From Dyella tabacisoli (GTDB lineage: Bacteria > Pseudomonadota > Gammaproteobacteria > Xanthomonadales > Rhodanobacteraceae): a DNA stretch of 64,000 nucleotides. The stretch covers positions 72,008 through 136,007 of the forward strand of contig NZ_KZ857184.1 in the NCBI RefSeq assembly GCF_003350925.1. Reading direction: 5' to 3'. Position 1 is the first letter of the stretch; each line of letters opens with the position of its first letter. The translations under genes were made by a program, and so were the position numbers. Positions 50,472 through 57,469 of this stretch are shown piece by piece. The notes under the pieces were generated by a model. That model searched no databases. It was not told the DNA's origin and saw nothing but the letters and a program-made list of their open reading frames with translations.

Positions 50472-50495
50472 GTCCGCCTCGGGCCGAAAGCAGAC
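50472..50495 (-). repeat. TGTCCGCTT palindrome, copy 15
   Basis: GTCCGCCT/AAGCAGAC, loop CGGGCCGA. 47 bp 3' of the Sir2-like gene. Confidence 0.75.
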
Positions 50496-50541
50496 AGTCC
50501 CAGCTTGCTTACAAATCGGGCCAGCCGCAACATGGCGCCCC

Positions 50542-51234
50542 CTATACCGGCTTTCGGCCGGCGAGCCAGCAGGTCACCACATGAGGTACGACCGTGGTCG
50601 CCTGCCCCCTGAGAAACCTGAAGCCGTAAGGGACCTTTTGTGCTTCCGGGGAAATGAGGTATTTCTCCGCGGAGAACGGCGCCTTCTTTACCAAGCCCGC
50701 TGCGGGATACACGGTCAGCGACGTGCCCACCGTGATGACTCGCGACGCCGTTGCAAAGTGTTCGAGGCACGCTTCCATCTGCTGGACATTCTCACCAAAC
50801 CACACCACATCAGGCCTGAGTTGACTTCCTTTTTCGCACAGCTCCCCAAGTTCGATCGTGGGTTTATTCAACTCATAGACCAGCGAAGAATCGACCGAGC
50901 TTCTTGCCTTTAGAATTTCGCCATGGACATGAATGACGTTCGATGAACCAGCACGTTCGTGCAAATCGTCGATGTTCTGGGTGATCACGATCACCTCGAA
51001 CTTCAACTCGAGACGGGCAATAGCTTCGTGCGCCGAATTGGGCTGCGCAGCCAAGACGGACGTCCGGCGCTCGTTGTAAAAGGCCAGGACGGCCGATGCG
51101 TTTCGATTCCAACCTTCCGGGGAGGCAACGTCTTCGATGGCGTACTCGTGCCATAGGCCACCCATATCCCGAAAGGTCTTCAAGCCGCTTTCTCCGCTAA
51201 CGCCGGCTCCGGTAAATACAACGATCTTTTCCAC
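50542..51234 (-). CDS. Sir2-family NAD-dependent protein deacylase, no zinc-binding cysteines
   Basis: A 230-aa sirtuin-fold protein: FTGAGVSGESGLKTFRDMGGLW (NAD site), VITQNIDDLHERAGSSNVIHVHGE (catalytic His), RPDVVWFGENV and VGTSLTVYPAAGLV. These are sirtuin hallmarks, with the VVWFGE form seen in SIRT5/CobB-type enzymes. The two CxxC zinc motifs expected between HGE and RPDVVWFGE are missing: that segment reads ILKARSSVDSSLVYELNKPTIELGELCEKG with one Cys. It may still hydrolyse NAD or deacylate. The gene sits in the palindrome array, an unusual location for a sirtuin; a defence or stress role is possible but unproven. Confidence 0.82.
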   Translation of the reverse strand: MEKIVVFTGAGVSGESGLKTFRDMGGLWHEYAIEDVASPEGWNRNASAVLAFYNERRTSVLAAQPNSAHEAIARLELKFEVIVITQNIDDLHERAGSSNVIHVHGEILKARSSVDSSLVYELNKPTIELGELCEKGSQLRPDVVWFGENVQQMEACLEHFATASRVITVGTSLTVYPAAGLVKKAPFSAEKYLISPEAQKVPYGFRFLRGQATTVVPHVVTCWLAGRKPV

Positions 51235-51372
51235 AACGATCCTTTCCGGCTAGGCCGCGATCAACGAGATCGATACATGTCCGCTACCCGCCACATCGAC
51301 TGCCGTTAGGAAGCTACTGGAAAACGTCACGTTGCCCTGCTCCTTAGGGGATTGTTCCTCACATTCTTGAAC

Positions 51373-51393
51373 TGTCCGCTATGGGTTACGGAC
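51373..51393 (-). repeat. TGTCCGCTT palindrome, copy 16 (shortened)
   Basis: GTCCG/CGGAC around CTATGGGTTA. It directly abuts the attC site at 51394, the same arrangement as at 35095-35119. Confidence 0.72.
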
Positions 51394-51450
51394 CTTTAAC
51401 GCTGGAGTTAAGCGGCGGCGTCGCCGTCCGCCTTGAACGAATTGTTAGCC
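51394..51450 (-). repeat. Integron attC site A
   Basis: CTTTAAC (51394-51400) and GTTAGCC (51444-51450) bound a 57-bp imperfect palindrome with AGCGGCGGCG/CGCCGTCCGCC arms and CCTTGAACGAATTGTTAG. It lies 7 bp after the stop of the gene at 51458, in minus orientation. Confidence 0.88.
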
Positions 51451-51457
51451 ACCATAT

Positions 51458-51778
51458 TCACGCCAGAGCTTGTTGTAAGAGCTGAACCAAGTCTTGCGCT
51501 TGAGATTTAGAAAGCTTGATCGGCTGCATGCTCGCAGCGAGCGGCGCTTTGGACACAAGAGACATGCCGATAAACGACTCACCGTCAGATGACTCCATTG
51601 TGTAGACTTTAAGCGTTTGTGAAGAGAACGAGCCGCTGCTAGCCGACGCTTGGCCAATCTCGCGCTTAATCTTTCCGCCAAGCATTGCACCGGTAAAGCT
51701 GCCACTGCGAAAATAACGCCAAGCCATGTGGGCTAAAACGAATGCGAAGAAGGCCCAGAAAACGTAGTCAAACCACAC
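51458..51778 (-). CDS. Hypothetical protein with N-terminal membrane helix (integron cassette)
   Basis: A 106-aa protein: MWFDYVFWAFFAFVLAHMAW membrane helix, then SGSFTGAMLGGKIKREIGQ and a soluble C-terminus VYTMESSDGESFIGMSLVSKAPLAASMQPIKLSKSQAQDLVQLLQQAL. Function unknown. Bounded by attC site A 3' and attC site B 5', so a complete cassette. Confidence 0.75.
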   Translation of the reverse strand: MWFDYVFWAFFAFVLAHMAWRYFRSGSFTGAMLGGKIKREIGQASASSGSFSSQTLKVYTMESSDGESFIGMSLVSKAPLAASMQPIKLSKSQAQDLVQLLQQALA

Positions 51779-51794
51779 GAGATATCCCCTTGCC

Positions 51795-51884
51795 GGCTAA
51801 CGCTTGAGCTAAGCGGCCGCGGCCGCAACGTTTCGATCTTAGCGCAGCTTCCAGTCCGTGATCCGCTTGAGCGAATTGTTAGGT
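51795..51884 (-). repeat. Integron attC site B
   Basis: GGCTAAC (51795-51801) and GTTAGGT (51878-51884) bound a 90-bp imperfect palindrome: GCTTGAGCTAAGCGG at one end, CCGCTTGAGCGAATTG at the other. Confidence 0.88.
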
Positions 51885-51885
51885 G

Positions 51886-52149
51886 TCATGGCGCGCGGCT
51901 TGAACTGCTAACGAGAATGCCGACAACAATTAGGATAGCCACCACCCAGCCGATCCACTCTCGCGAGGAAAGAAAGTGACCATCGCGTCTTGTTTTGTCG
52001 GCGTCGAAGATGAGCGACCAGAGCAAAAAATAAGAAGCCAAGAAACGCTTGCTCCCAGCTTGTCGGTGGCGCGTCTGGATGAGATAAACGGCTACGAGGG
52101 CGACAACGCTGAGAACGATTCCGCCAACAAGGTATGCGTGCTCATGCAT
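51886..52149 (-). CDS. Hypothetical membrane protein (integron cassette)
   Basis: An 87-aa protein with helices HAYLVGGIVLSVVALVAVYL and WIGWVVAILIVVGILVSS separated by a basic loop (QTRHRQAGSKRF, DADKTRRDGHF). Bounded by attC sites B and C. No family recognised; its stop codon is 1 bp from attC B. Confidence 0.75.
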   Translation of the reverse strand: MHEHAYLVGGIVLSVVALVAVYLIQTRHRQAGSKRFLASYFLLWSLIFDADKTRRDGHFLSSREWIGWVVAILIVVGILVSSSSRAP

Positions 52150-52157
52150 TCAATGAC

Positions 52158-52214
52158 GCCTAACGCTTGAGTTAAGCGGCGCTGGAGGCATCCGCCTTGA
52201 ACGAGATGTTAGCC
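52158..52214 (-). repeat. Integron attC site C
   Basis: GCCTAAC (52158-52164) and GTTAGCC (52208-52214) bound a 57-bp imperfect palindrome with GCTTGAGTTAAGCGG and TCCGCCTTGAACGAGATG. The upstream gene's last ~14 codons lie inside it. Confidence 0.9.
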
Positions 52215-52564
52215 CCCAACTCGCCAAGCAACCAAGTTGCAAGCTGACGTGGCCCGCGCCGATTGCCATTGGAGCAATTCGCTGACTCGCTGCATGCAGA
52301 AAGGTAAAGCTGGCCGACGGTGCCCACCACAGACAAGCCCAACTCCTCACGTAGCGAAACAGTGTTTTTGGCGAGGGAAAGAAGCGTTTCGCTCTCTTGC
52401 GGCAGCCAATGAGGGCGGATCGTTTCCGGCAAGAAGTCAGAGTTGAAGAAGAGCATCTCACCGGATTGAGCTACACGAGGAAGCACCTGCACAAGCGAGT
52501 CCAACAGCGACGTCTCGGCTGCAGAAAGTTTTGCCTCTAGTTTGTCTAGCCGAGATGATTTCAT
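52172..52564 (-). CDS. Hypothetical protein, C-terminus encoded by attC (integron cassette)
   Basis: A 130-aa soluble protein: MKSSRLDKLEAKLSAAETSLLDSLVQVLPRVA (coiled/helical), FFNSDFLPETIRPHWLPQESETLLSLAKNTVSLREELGL, QLATWLLGELG. The last residues (ANISFKADASSAA) are encoded by the attC site, a common property of cassette genes. Function unknown. Confidence 0.78.
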   Translation of the reverse strand: MKSSRLDKLEAKLSAAETSLLDSLVQVLPRVAQSGEMLFFNSDFLPETIRPHWLPQESETLLSLAKNTVSLREELGLSVVGTVGQLYLSACSESANCSNGNRRGPRQLATWLLGELGANISFKADASSAA

Positions 52565-52566
52565 AG

Positions 52567-52608
52567 GGTCTAACTACCTAATAGACGGACGTCGACGTCC
52601 GGTTATAC
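52567..52608 (-). repeat. Short attC-like site upstream of the last cassette
   Basis: On the minus strand GTATAAC, then inner palindrome CGGACGTCGACGTCCG, then TCTATTAGGTA and core GTTAGAC. Both ends fit integron core boxes apart from one base. The same layout occurs at 19567-19605. Confidence 0.6.
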
Positions 52609-52721
52609 ATCTGTGCGCCCCTGCTGAACGCTGCCCCTAAAACCCTGACTTATGAGAACTTTATCTGCCCACGTCCTGCTAACAATCCGGTGCAAAGGCG
52701 GCCGTCGATTGCCGCCCTCGA

Positions 52722-52749
52722 ATGTCCGCTTCGGGTCGAAAGCGGACAT
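52722..52749 (-). repeat. TGTCCGCTT palindrome, copy 17
   Basis: ATGTCCGCTT/AAGCGGACAT, 10-bp perfect stem, loop CGGGTCGA. 16 bp 3' of the membrane gene at 52765. Confidence 0.88.
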
Positions 52750-52764
52750 GAGCTGCCACCACGA

Positions 52765-53253
52765 TCAGCCCTTCATTTTGATCATTTCGTCGATGTCGAC
52801 GTAACCAACGTACTCCGCAAAAAGTGGCCTCATGGGCACTCCTTCGAGCCCAAGAGCGACGAGTACATCGTTGTGTATGGCGCGCAACTCCTGTCTTGCC
52901 AGCGAGTTACTTGAAATCTGAATGAACCGCTTCGCGCCGTAGTGAATGGTCAATATGAGTACGCCGCGAGCTCCACCCCAAGAGAGACGATGAATTTCGC
53001 TCACAGGGACGACTTTGCTCCCGAACAACCAGGATCGGGTTATCGAATGAGCGTCCATCGCGATGCGCAACGTCAAATCGAACAATACATGCATAGCTAG
53101 AACAACCCCCAGCGCGACGAAAGCACAGGCAACAAGAATGGGCGCTTGCCCAACGGCTTTTGCGCTAACCCAGAAGCATAGTGCGGTCCCGGGAAGGCCG
53201 ACTAAAAGTGTCACAAACTGAGAAGTCGAAGACGGACGGTAGCTCTTGACCAC
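52765..53253 (-). CDS. Hypothetical membrane protein with PH-like cytoplasmic domain
   Basis: A 162-aa protein. Start at GTG 53253 (AGGAG 6 bases upstream): MVKSYRPSSTSQFVTLLVGLPGTALCFWVSAKAVG, second helix ILVACAFVALGVVLAMHVLF, then a beta-rich domain (RIAMDAHSITRSWLFGSKVVPVSEIHRLSWGGARGVLILTIHYGAKRFIQIS). This is the layout of small bacterial PH/YcxB-type proteins. Longer upstream translations (CFRPIADLSG) derive from palindrome copy 18 and are not coding. Confidence 0.65.
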   Translation of the reverse strand: MVKSYRPSSTSQFVTLLVGLPGTALCFWVSAKAVGQAPILVACAFVALGVVLAMHVLFDLTLRIAMDAHSITRSWLFGSKVVPVSEIHRLSWGGARGVLILTIHYGAKRFIQISSNSLARQELRAIHNDVLVALGLEGVPMRPLFAEYVGYVDIDEMIKMKG

Positions 53254-53280
53254 GTGATCTCCTAGTTGCCGTCCCGATAG

Positions 53281-53304
53281 GTCCGCAATGGGTCGAAAGC
53301 AGAC
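53281..53304 (-). repeat. TGTCCGCTT palindrome, copy 18
   Basis: GTCCGC/AGCAGAC-type arms, loop ATGGGTCGA, two stem mismatches. Between the PH-like membrane gene and the SMI1-like gene. Confidence 0.75.
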
Positions 53305-53410
53305 ATTCGAGAGATCCCGCACGGAGCGCCGTTAAAGAGGCTCTTACACGAGACGCATCGATTGAAGCCTGGAAGATATATGGGCCATGGCCTCAAGCAA
53401 ATAGTCGGGC

Positions 53411-53959
53411 CTAGGTTGCCAACCATGACTCCTTGACGCCATAGGCTTGAGCGATGCCACGCCAAGCGATGGCGTCGGCATTGATGCAGCCCCCAGCTTC
53501 TTCATAGGCATAGGCCTTCTGGCGAAACAGCTGCGCCATTGCCTCAACGTATGGCTCGTAGTGTGCGGCCACTTGCCTAGTGCTGTCGTCGTTTTCAAGG
53601 CAGACCGACACGAGTTCCCCCGACGAACAGTCGATACACAATTGAATGTCGCCATTCTCGTCGAGTATGGGAAATTGACTCGATTTCCAGCCCCAGAAGC
53701 CAAGGCGGTCAGTCAGTGCCTGATAGCCGCGATAGATGGATACGGCTCGTTCAAGCGGCAGGAACGACATGAATGCGTCGAGATACTCAATGCCGTTGTG
53801 CCACTCGTACAGGCAAACAAGAATCCCTGGCGGCGTCAGCTTGAGATCGGTAAACACCTGTTCAATTGTCTGGCGCGACAGGCCCGGCAGAGCTTCTGGC
53901 TCCGAGTTGACTGCTAAAACCTCATCGAACAAATTGCGCAGTGTTTCGAGAGTTTCCAT
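53411..53959 (-). CDS. SMI1/KNR4-like protein
   Basis: A 182-aa cytoplasmic protein: ETLRNLFDEVLAVNSEPEALPGLSRQTIEQVFTDLKLTPPGILVCLYEWHNGIEYL..SFLPLERAVSIYRGYQAL, KSSQFPILDENGDIQLCIDCSSGELVSVCLE. This is the SMI1/KNR4 (SUKH) fold used by many immunity proteins against contact-dependent and polymorphic toxins. No toxin is adjacent, so it is an orphan, as typical for cassette-borne immunity genes. Confidence 0.75.
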   Translation of the reverse strand: METLETLRNLFDEVLAVNSEPEALPGLSRQTIEQVFTDLKLTPPGILVCLYEWHNGIEYLDAFMSFLPLERAVSIYRGYQALTDRLGFWGWKSSQFPILDENGDIQLCIDCSSGELVSVCLENDDSTRQVAAHYEPYVEAMAQLFRQKAYAYEEAGGCINADAIAWRGIAQAYGVKESWLAT

Positions 53960-54034
53960 AGGTTAGTCCTGGACCGAACGATTGAGATGTGGAGTCGCAG
54001 TCGCACCGGTTAGCAGAATACTGGGCGTCTACGC

Positions 54035-54064
54035 AATGTCCGCTTCGGGTCGAAAGCGGACATT
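54035..54064 (-). repeat. TGTCCGCTT palindrome, copy 19 (best copy)
   Basis: AATGTCCGCTT/AAGCGGACATT, 11-bp perfect stem, loop CGGGTCGA. The rightmost copy, marking the right edge of the array. Confidence 0.9.
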
Positions 54065-54367
54065 CAAGCGCGGATAAGAACGTACTCTCTATCCCCTTTT
54101 TGTGACAATGCGCGCTCGTGGGCTTGGTCAGCACCGCGAGCCAGCGGTGGCCCAGAGCATCGTTGCTCATCGGCCGTGTTAACTGCCTAATATGTAGAAA
54201 TTTTTTGTCAGATGTAGCTGAGGCGTTTGCTACCAAATAGCGACAGAAGTCGGAAAAGCCCGTAACCGGAGCTCGGTATACGGGTCGTCTTGTTGGACAG
54301 CCCCCTCCCTTACAACCAAGAGAGGGAGAGTCCTTTGCTAGCAGCCTCTACTTAAAGCGTGAAGCTT
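54065..54367. other. Intergenic region between array and TonB receptor gene, no gene seen
   Basis: About 300 bp. Contains a weak copy of the boundary motif (AACTGCCTAATATGTAGA at 54182) and a CCCCTCCC...AGGGAG hairpin (54302-54332) that may terminate the TonB receptor transcript. Confidence 0.4.
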
Positions 54368-57300
54368 TTAAAGTGTGAAGTCGTATCGGGCAGACAGACG
54401 TACCTGACGTGGTGTGGTGTAGTTCAATTCTTGTCGATAGGTCTGACTTGGTGTCTCACGATCGGACGCGTAGCCCTGAATATAACCCTGGGCGATTTGA
54501 CGATTGAATACGTTAAGTGCGTCGACCTTGAAGGTCAGCTTGTTGTCAGCCCAACGCGGCATGTACGCCACGTTCACATTGAACGTATAGGTCCACGGCG
54601 TACTGCCTGCTGTACCTCGCGGAGAGAACCTGTAGTCGGCCGAGGGCGGCACATAATTCGGCGAACCTGGTGAGGTGCCGGAACCTGCGAGGCCACAGTA
54701 GTAATAGTAAGAGCCTCCATACAAACCTCTATCGGCGGTCGGATAGTAGCTGTTGCAGCTAACCGAACGACCTGATGCCACCACCGCGGTTGCACCAATG
54801 CGCCATTCCGGAGTGATCTGGTAATAGCCAAACGCCTTGATCTGATGCTTGCGATGATTCGGCAATAAACCATTGGCACCCACCATCAGTTGCGGCAGGT
54901 CCCAATCCTGTGTCCGCGAGACATCGCTCTGACCACCGGAGCCCGTATCCAGATCAGAAGCCAACTGACCTTCGGTATTGCCGTAATTGCGTGAGAAGGT
55001 GTACTCCAGCTTGCCGTACCACTTCCCATCGAACGGATGCTCGGCAAACAGATCAATGGCGTAGTACTTACGCTTGAGCTTGGGCAGATTCAGTTCAGCA
55101 GCGCTGTAAGTCACCGTCTTGAAGCTGCCGTCAATCTGCTCTTGCTCGAAGGTATTTGCCACCCCAGGATTGAACAAATAGCAGGCGCCACCCAATGTCG
55201 GTGTACAGGTATCGTCAATGGCGCTGCGCAGAGTACGGAAAGTCGCCTTCGCGCCCCAGTTGAATGCCGGCGTAAGCTGATGCTGCATGCCTAAAATGTA
55301 CTCATCTTGGAAATGCGACTTCATATTCTTTGCAGCAACGGTACGCGGATCGAGTGACTGACCACATTCAAGATTAGAGGAAACGGCATTACCGCCCGCA
55401 CACGTATAGCCCTTGCTGGCATCCACTGGAATGGACTTGAGCCCGATCGGCGCACCAGTGCGCGGGTCGGTACCGGTGTAAGTGAAGTACTCCACGGTAT
55501 ACAACGATGCGGAAGCACCGCGCACGGCAACGTTATTCGGCGGAGCCAGATGGTAGCGACCGGCATTGCCAAACACCTTTAGCGTTGCGTCGCCAAAAAC
55601 ATCCCACGATGCACCGATGCGCGGCGCCAACTGGTGACGTTGGGAGATAAACGACAGACTATCACTGTTGTAATTGGTGAACTGCTCGTTGCGCAGTCCC
55701 AGCGACAACAGCAAGTTGTTAGTGACCTGCCAACGATCCTCGATGTACTGCGACGATTGCTCGACTTTCACATCGGCAAATTGGGAGTAGTACTGACGAC
55801 GGACGAAATAGCCCTTATTGGAGCCTGAAACGCCGGCACCCGAACCTCCGGCCGAAGCGGGTGAACCGACGCCTAGGCCGGCATTCACTGCGGAGTTTTT
55901 ATTGGCTGTCTGCTGAAACACCCAGACATAACCGCCCGCATATTCCCCTCCCGTGATGGACCGCGCCTCTTGATTGTCGGCACCGATACGCAGCGAGTGG
56001 TCGCCAAGGCGATACTCAAGATCCAGGCGCCAGCCCTCCGTCTTATCCTTGCTCCCGTCAGGAATAACCGTTCTGGCGAACTGGCATGTAGCGTTGTACG
56101 TGATGCCTGGCATTTGGTTGATGGCTGTCGTATTACCGACAATACGCGGGCAGTTCGGGTCGTATTTCCAGGGCGACTCGATGTGATTGTCGGTCTGCTC
56201 GCCATATAAAGCAGTAAACGTCAGGTTGTCCGCGAGGTAACCCGTGTATTTTCCGATGTAAAGTTCGCCGCCGTCCTTGGTATAGATTCCACCGGTTTGA
56301 ATTCCATTATGGCTGTAGTTGCTGTAATCGAACCCGGTCAGCGCACTCTCGTATTGCTTTTTATCCGAGACTGCCGTCAGCTCAACGATGTTGCTGTCAT
56401 TGATGTTCCAATCGACCTTCGCGACCCAGCGAGGCATTTTGTAGCTGTACTGATTAAAGCCGTTCGCTGCGCGCGGGTCGGCTGAGCTAACACGCACATT
56501 CGCGCCTTCCCTTTTGTCGATTTCACCGGACAGGTAGACGAACAAACGATCCTTGATAAGCGGCCCGCCAATGTAAGCACCATATGAGGTCGTCCAATAC
56601 TGGTTTTTGTTGCGATAGCTGCGCAGGGTTCCATCCGTGTCTGGATAAAAGCCCGTTTGCGGATAAGGCGTATTACGCGGACTGGCGCGCAGCACGGCAG
56701 GCGACCAATAGGCTGCGACACCACCTTTCCATTCATTGGTGCCGCGCTTGGTTGTAATGTTGATGACGCCACCGGTGGAGCGCCCGAACTCGGCGCCATA
56801 GCCACCGGTCAAAACCTGCATTTCGTCGATGGCATCGAACGGTAGCGTGGAGTGACCTATCGCAGTCAGCGGATTGGTTACCGCATAGCCATTGATGTAG
56901 TAGGCGTTTTCGGAGGAAGCCGAGCCACCAAAGCTCGGAACATCGTAGGCGGAATTGGTAACTACACTTGGAGCCAACAAGGCGGCGGCAGCTATATCGC
57001 GACCTATCGGCAATTTCGACAACTGCTCGGCGCTGAAAACGGTGCGCGTATCCACTGACGATACGTCAATTGGCGGCAGCACAGACGCAACGACTGAAAC
57101 GCCTTCGAGATTCTTGGTCACGTGTTCTGCAGCGAACGAAACCTCGGTGCCACCGGAAATGGATACCACGACGTTATCGCGCGTACTCACCGTTGCACCA
57201 TCGCTTCGCAACATCACTTTGTATTTGCCGGTGGGCAAAGCCGAGATGCGATAGCGGCCGGCGCTATCCACCGGCACGGTGCGCGTCAAACCGGTTTCCA

Positions 57301-57469
57301 TATTTTCGATGACAATGGTGCTGTTGCTAGATGAAACGCCGGTCTGGCCGAAGATCGCACCTGCCGCCGACTGGGCGAGCGCATCCGTATCGATCACGCA
57401 CAACCCTAAACCGACGGCTAAAGCCGTGCGACGCAAGGGACGCGACATACACAAGTTATGGAGGCTCAT
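54368..57469 (-). CDS. TonB-dependent outer-membrane receptor, Oar-like
   Basis: A 1033-aa receptor. Signal peptide around MSRPLRRTALAVGLGLCVIDTDALA, then a carboxypeptidase-regulatory-like beta-sandwich (TIVIENMETGLTRTVPVDSAGRYRISALPTGKYKV, ~50-100), a TonB-box-like NLEGVSVVAS, the plug (LSKLPIGRDIAAAALLAPSVV...GFGGSASSENAYYINGY...GGYGAEFGRSTGGVINITTKRGTNEW) and a ~800-residue beta-barrel ending in an aromatic-terminated strand (RQVRLSARYDFTL). Oar-like receptors import large or unknown substrates; some are linked to peptide or protein uptake. The ATG overlaps the stop of the upstream 95-aa gene (ATGA). Confidence 0.9.
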   Translation of the reverse strand: MSLHNLCMSRPLRRTALAVGLGLCVIDTDALAQSAAGAIFGQTGVSSSNSTIVIENMETGLTRTVPVDSAGRYRISALPTGKYKVMLRSDGATVSTRDNVVVSISGGTEVSFAAEHVTKNLEGVSVVASVLPPIDVSSVDTRTVFSAEQLSKLPIGRDIAAAALLAPSVVTNSAYDVPSFGGSASSENAYYINGYAVTNPLTAIGHSTLPFDAIDEMQVLTGGYGAEFGRSTGGVINITTKRGTNEWKGGVAAYWSPAVLRASPRNTPYPQTGFYPDTDGTLRSYRNKNQYWTTSYGAYIGGPLIKDRLFVYLSGEIDKREGANVRVSSADPRAANGFNQYSYKMPRWVAKVDWNINDSNIVELTAVSDKKQYESALTGFDYSNYSHNGIQTGGIYTKDGGELYIGKYTGYLADNLTFTALYGEQTDNHIESPWKYDPNCPRIVGNTTAINQMPGITYNATCQFARTVIPDGSKDKTEGWRLDLEYRLGDHSLRIGADNQEARSITGGEYAGGYVWVFQQTANKNSAVNAGLGVGSPASAGGSGAGVSGSNKGYFVRRQYYSQFADVKVEQSSQYIEDRWQVTNNLLLSLGLRNEQFTNYNSDSLSFISQRHQLAPRIGASWDVFGDATLKVFGNAGRYHLAPPNNVAVRGASASLYTVEYFTYTGTDPRTGAPIGLKSIPVDASKGYTCAGGNAVSSNLECGQSLDPRTVAAKNMKSHFQDEYILGMQHQLTPAFNWGAKATFRTLRSAIDDTCTPTLGGACYLFNPGVANTFEQEQIDGSFKTVTYSAAELNLPKLKRKYYAIDLFAEHPFDGKWYGKLEYTFSRNYGNTEGQLASDLDTGSGGQSDVSRTQDWDLPQLMVGANGLLPNHRKHQIKAFGYYQITPEWRIGATAVVASGRSVSCNSYYPTADRGLYGGSYYYYCGLAGSGTSPGSPNYVPPSADYRFSPRGTAGSTPWTYTFNVNVAYMPRWADNKLTFKVDALNVFNRQIAQGYIQGYASDRETPSQTYRQELNYTTPRQVRLSARYDFTL

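Noticed and set aside
34634-54064. CRISPR array interpretation of the palindromes
   Set aside because: Copies are not identical, spacing is hundreds of bases and irregular, genes lie between them, and no cas genes are present.
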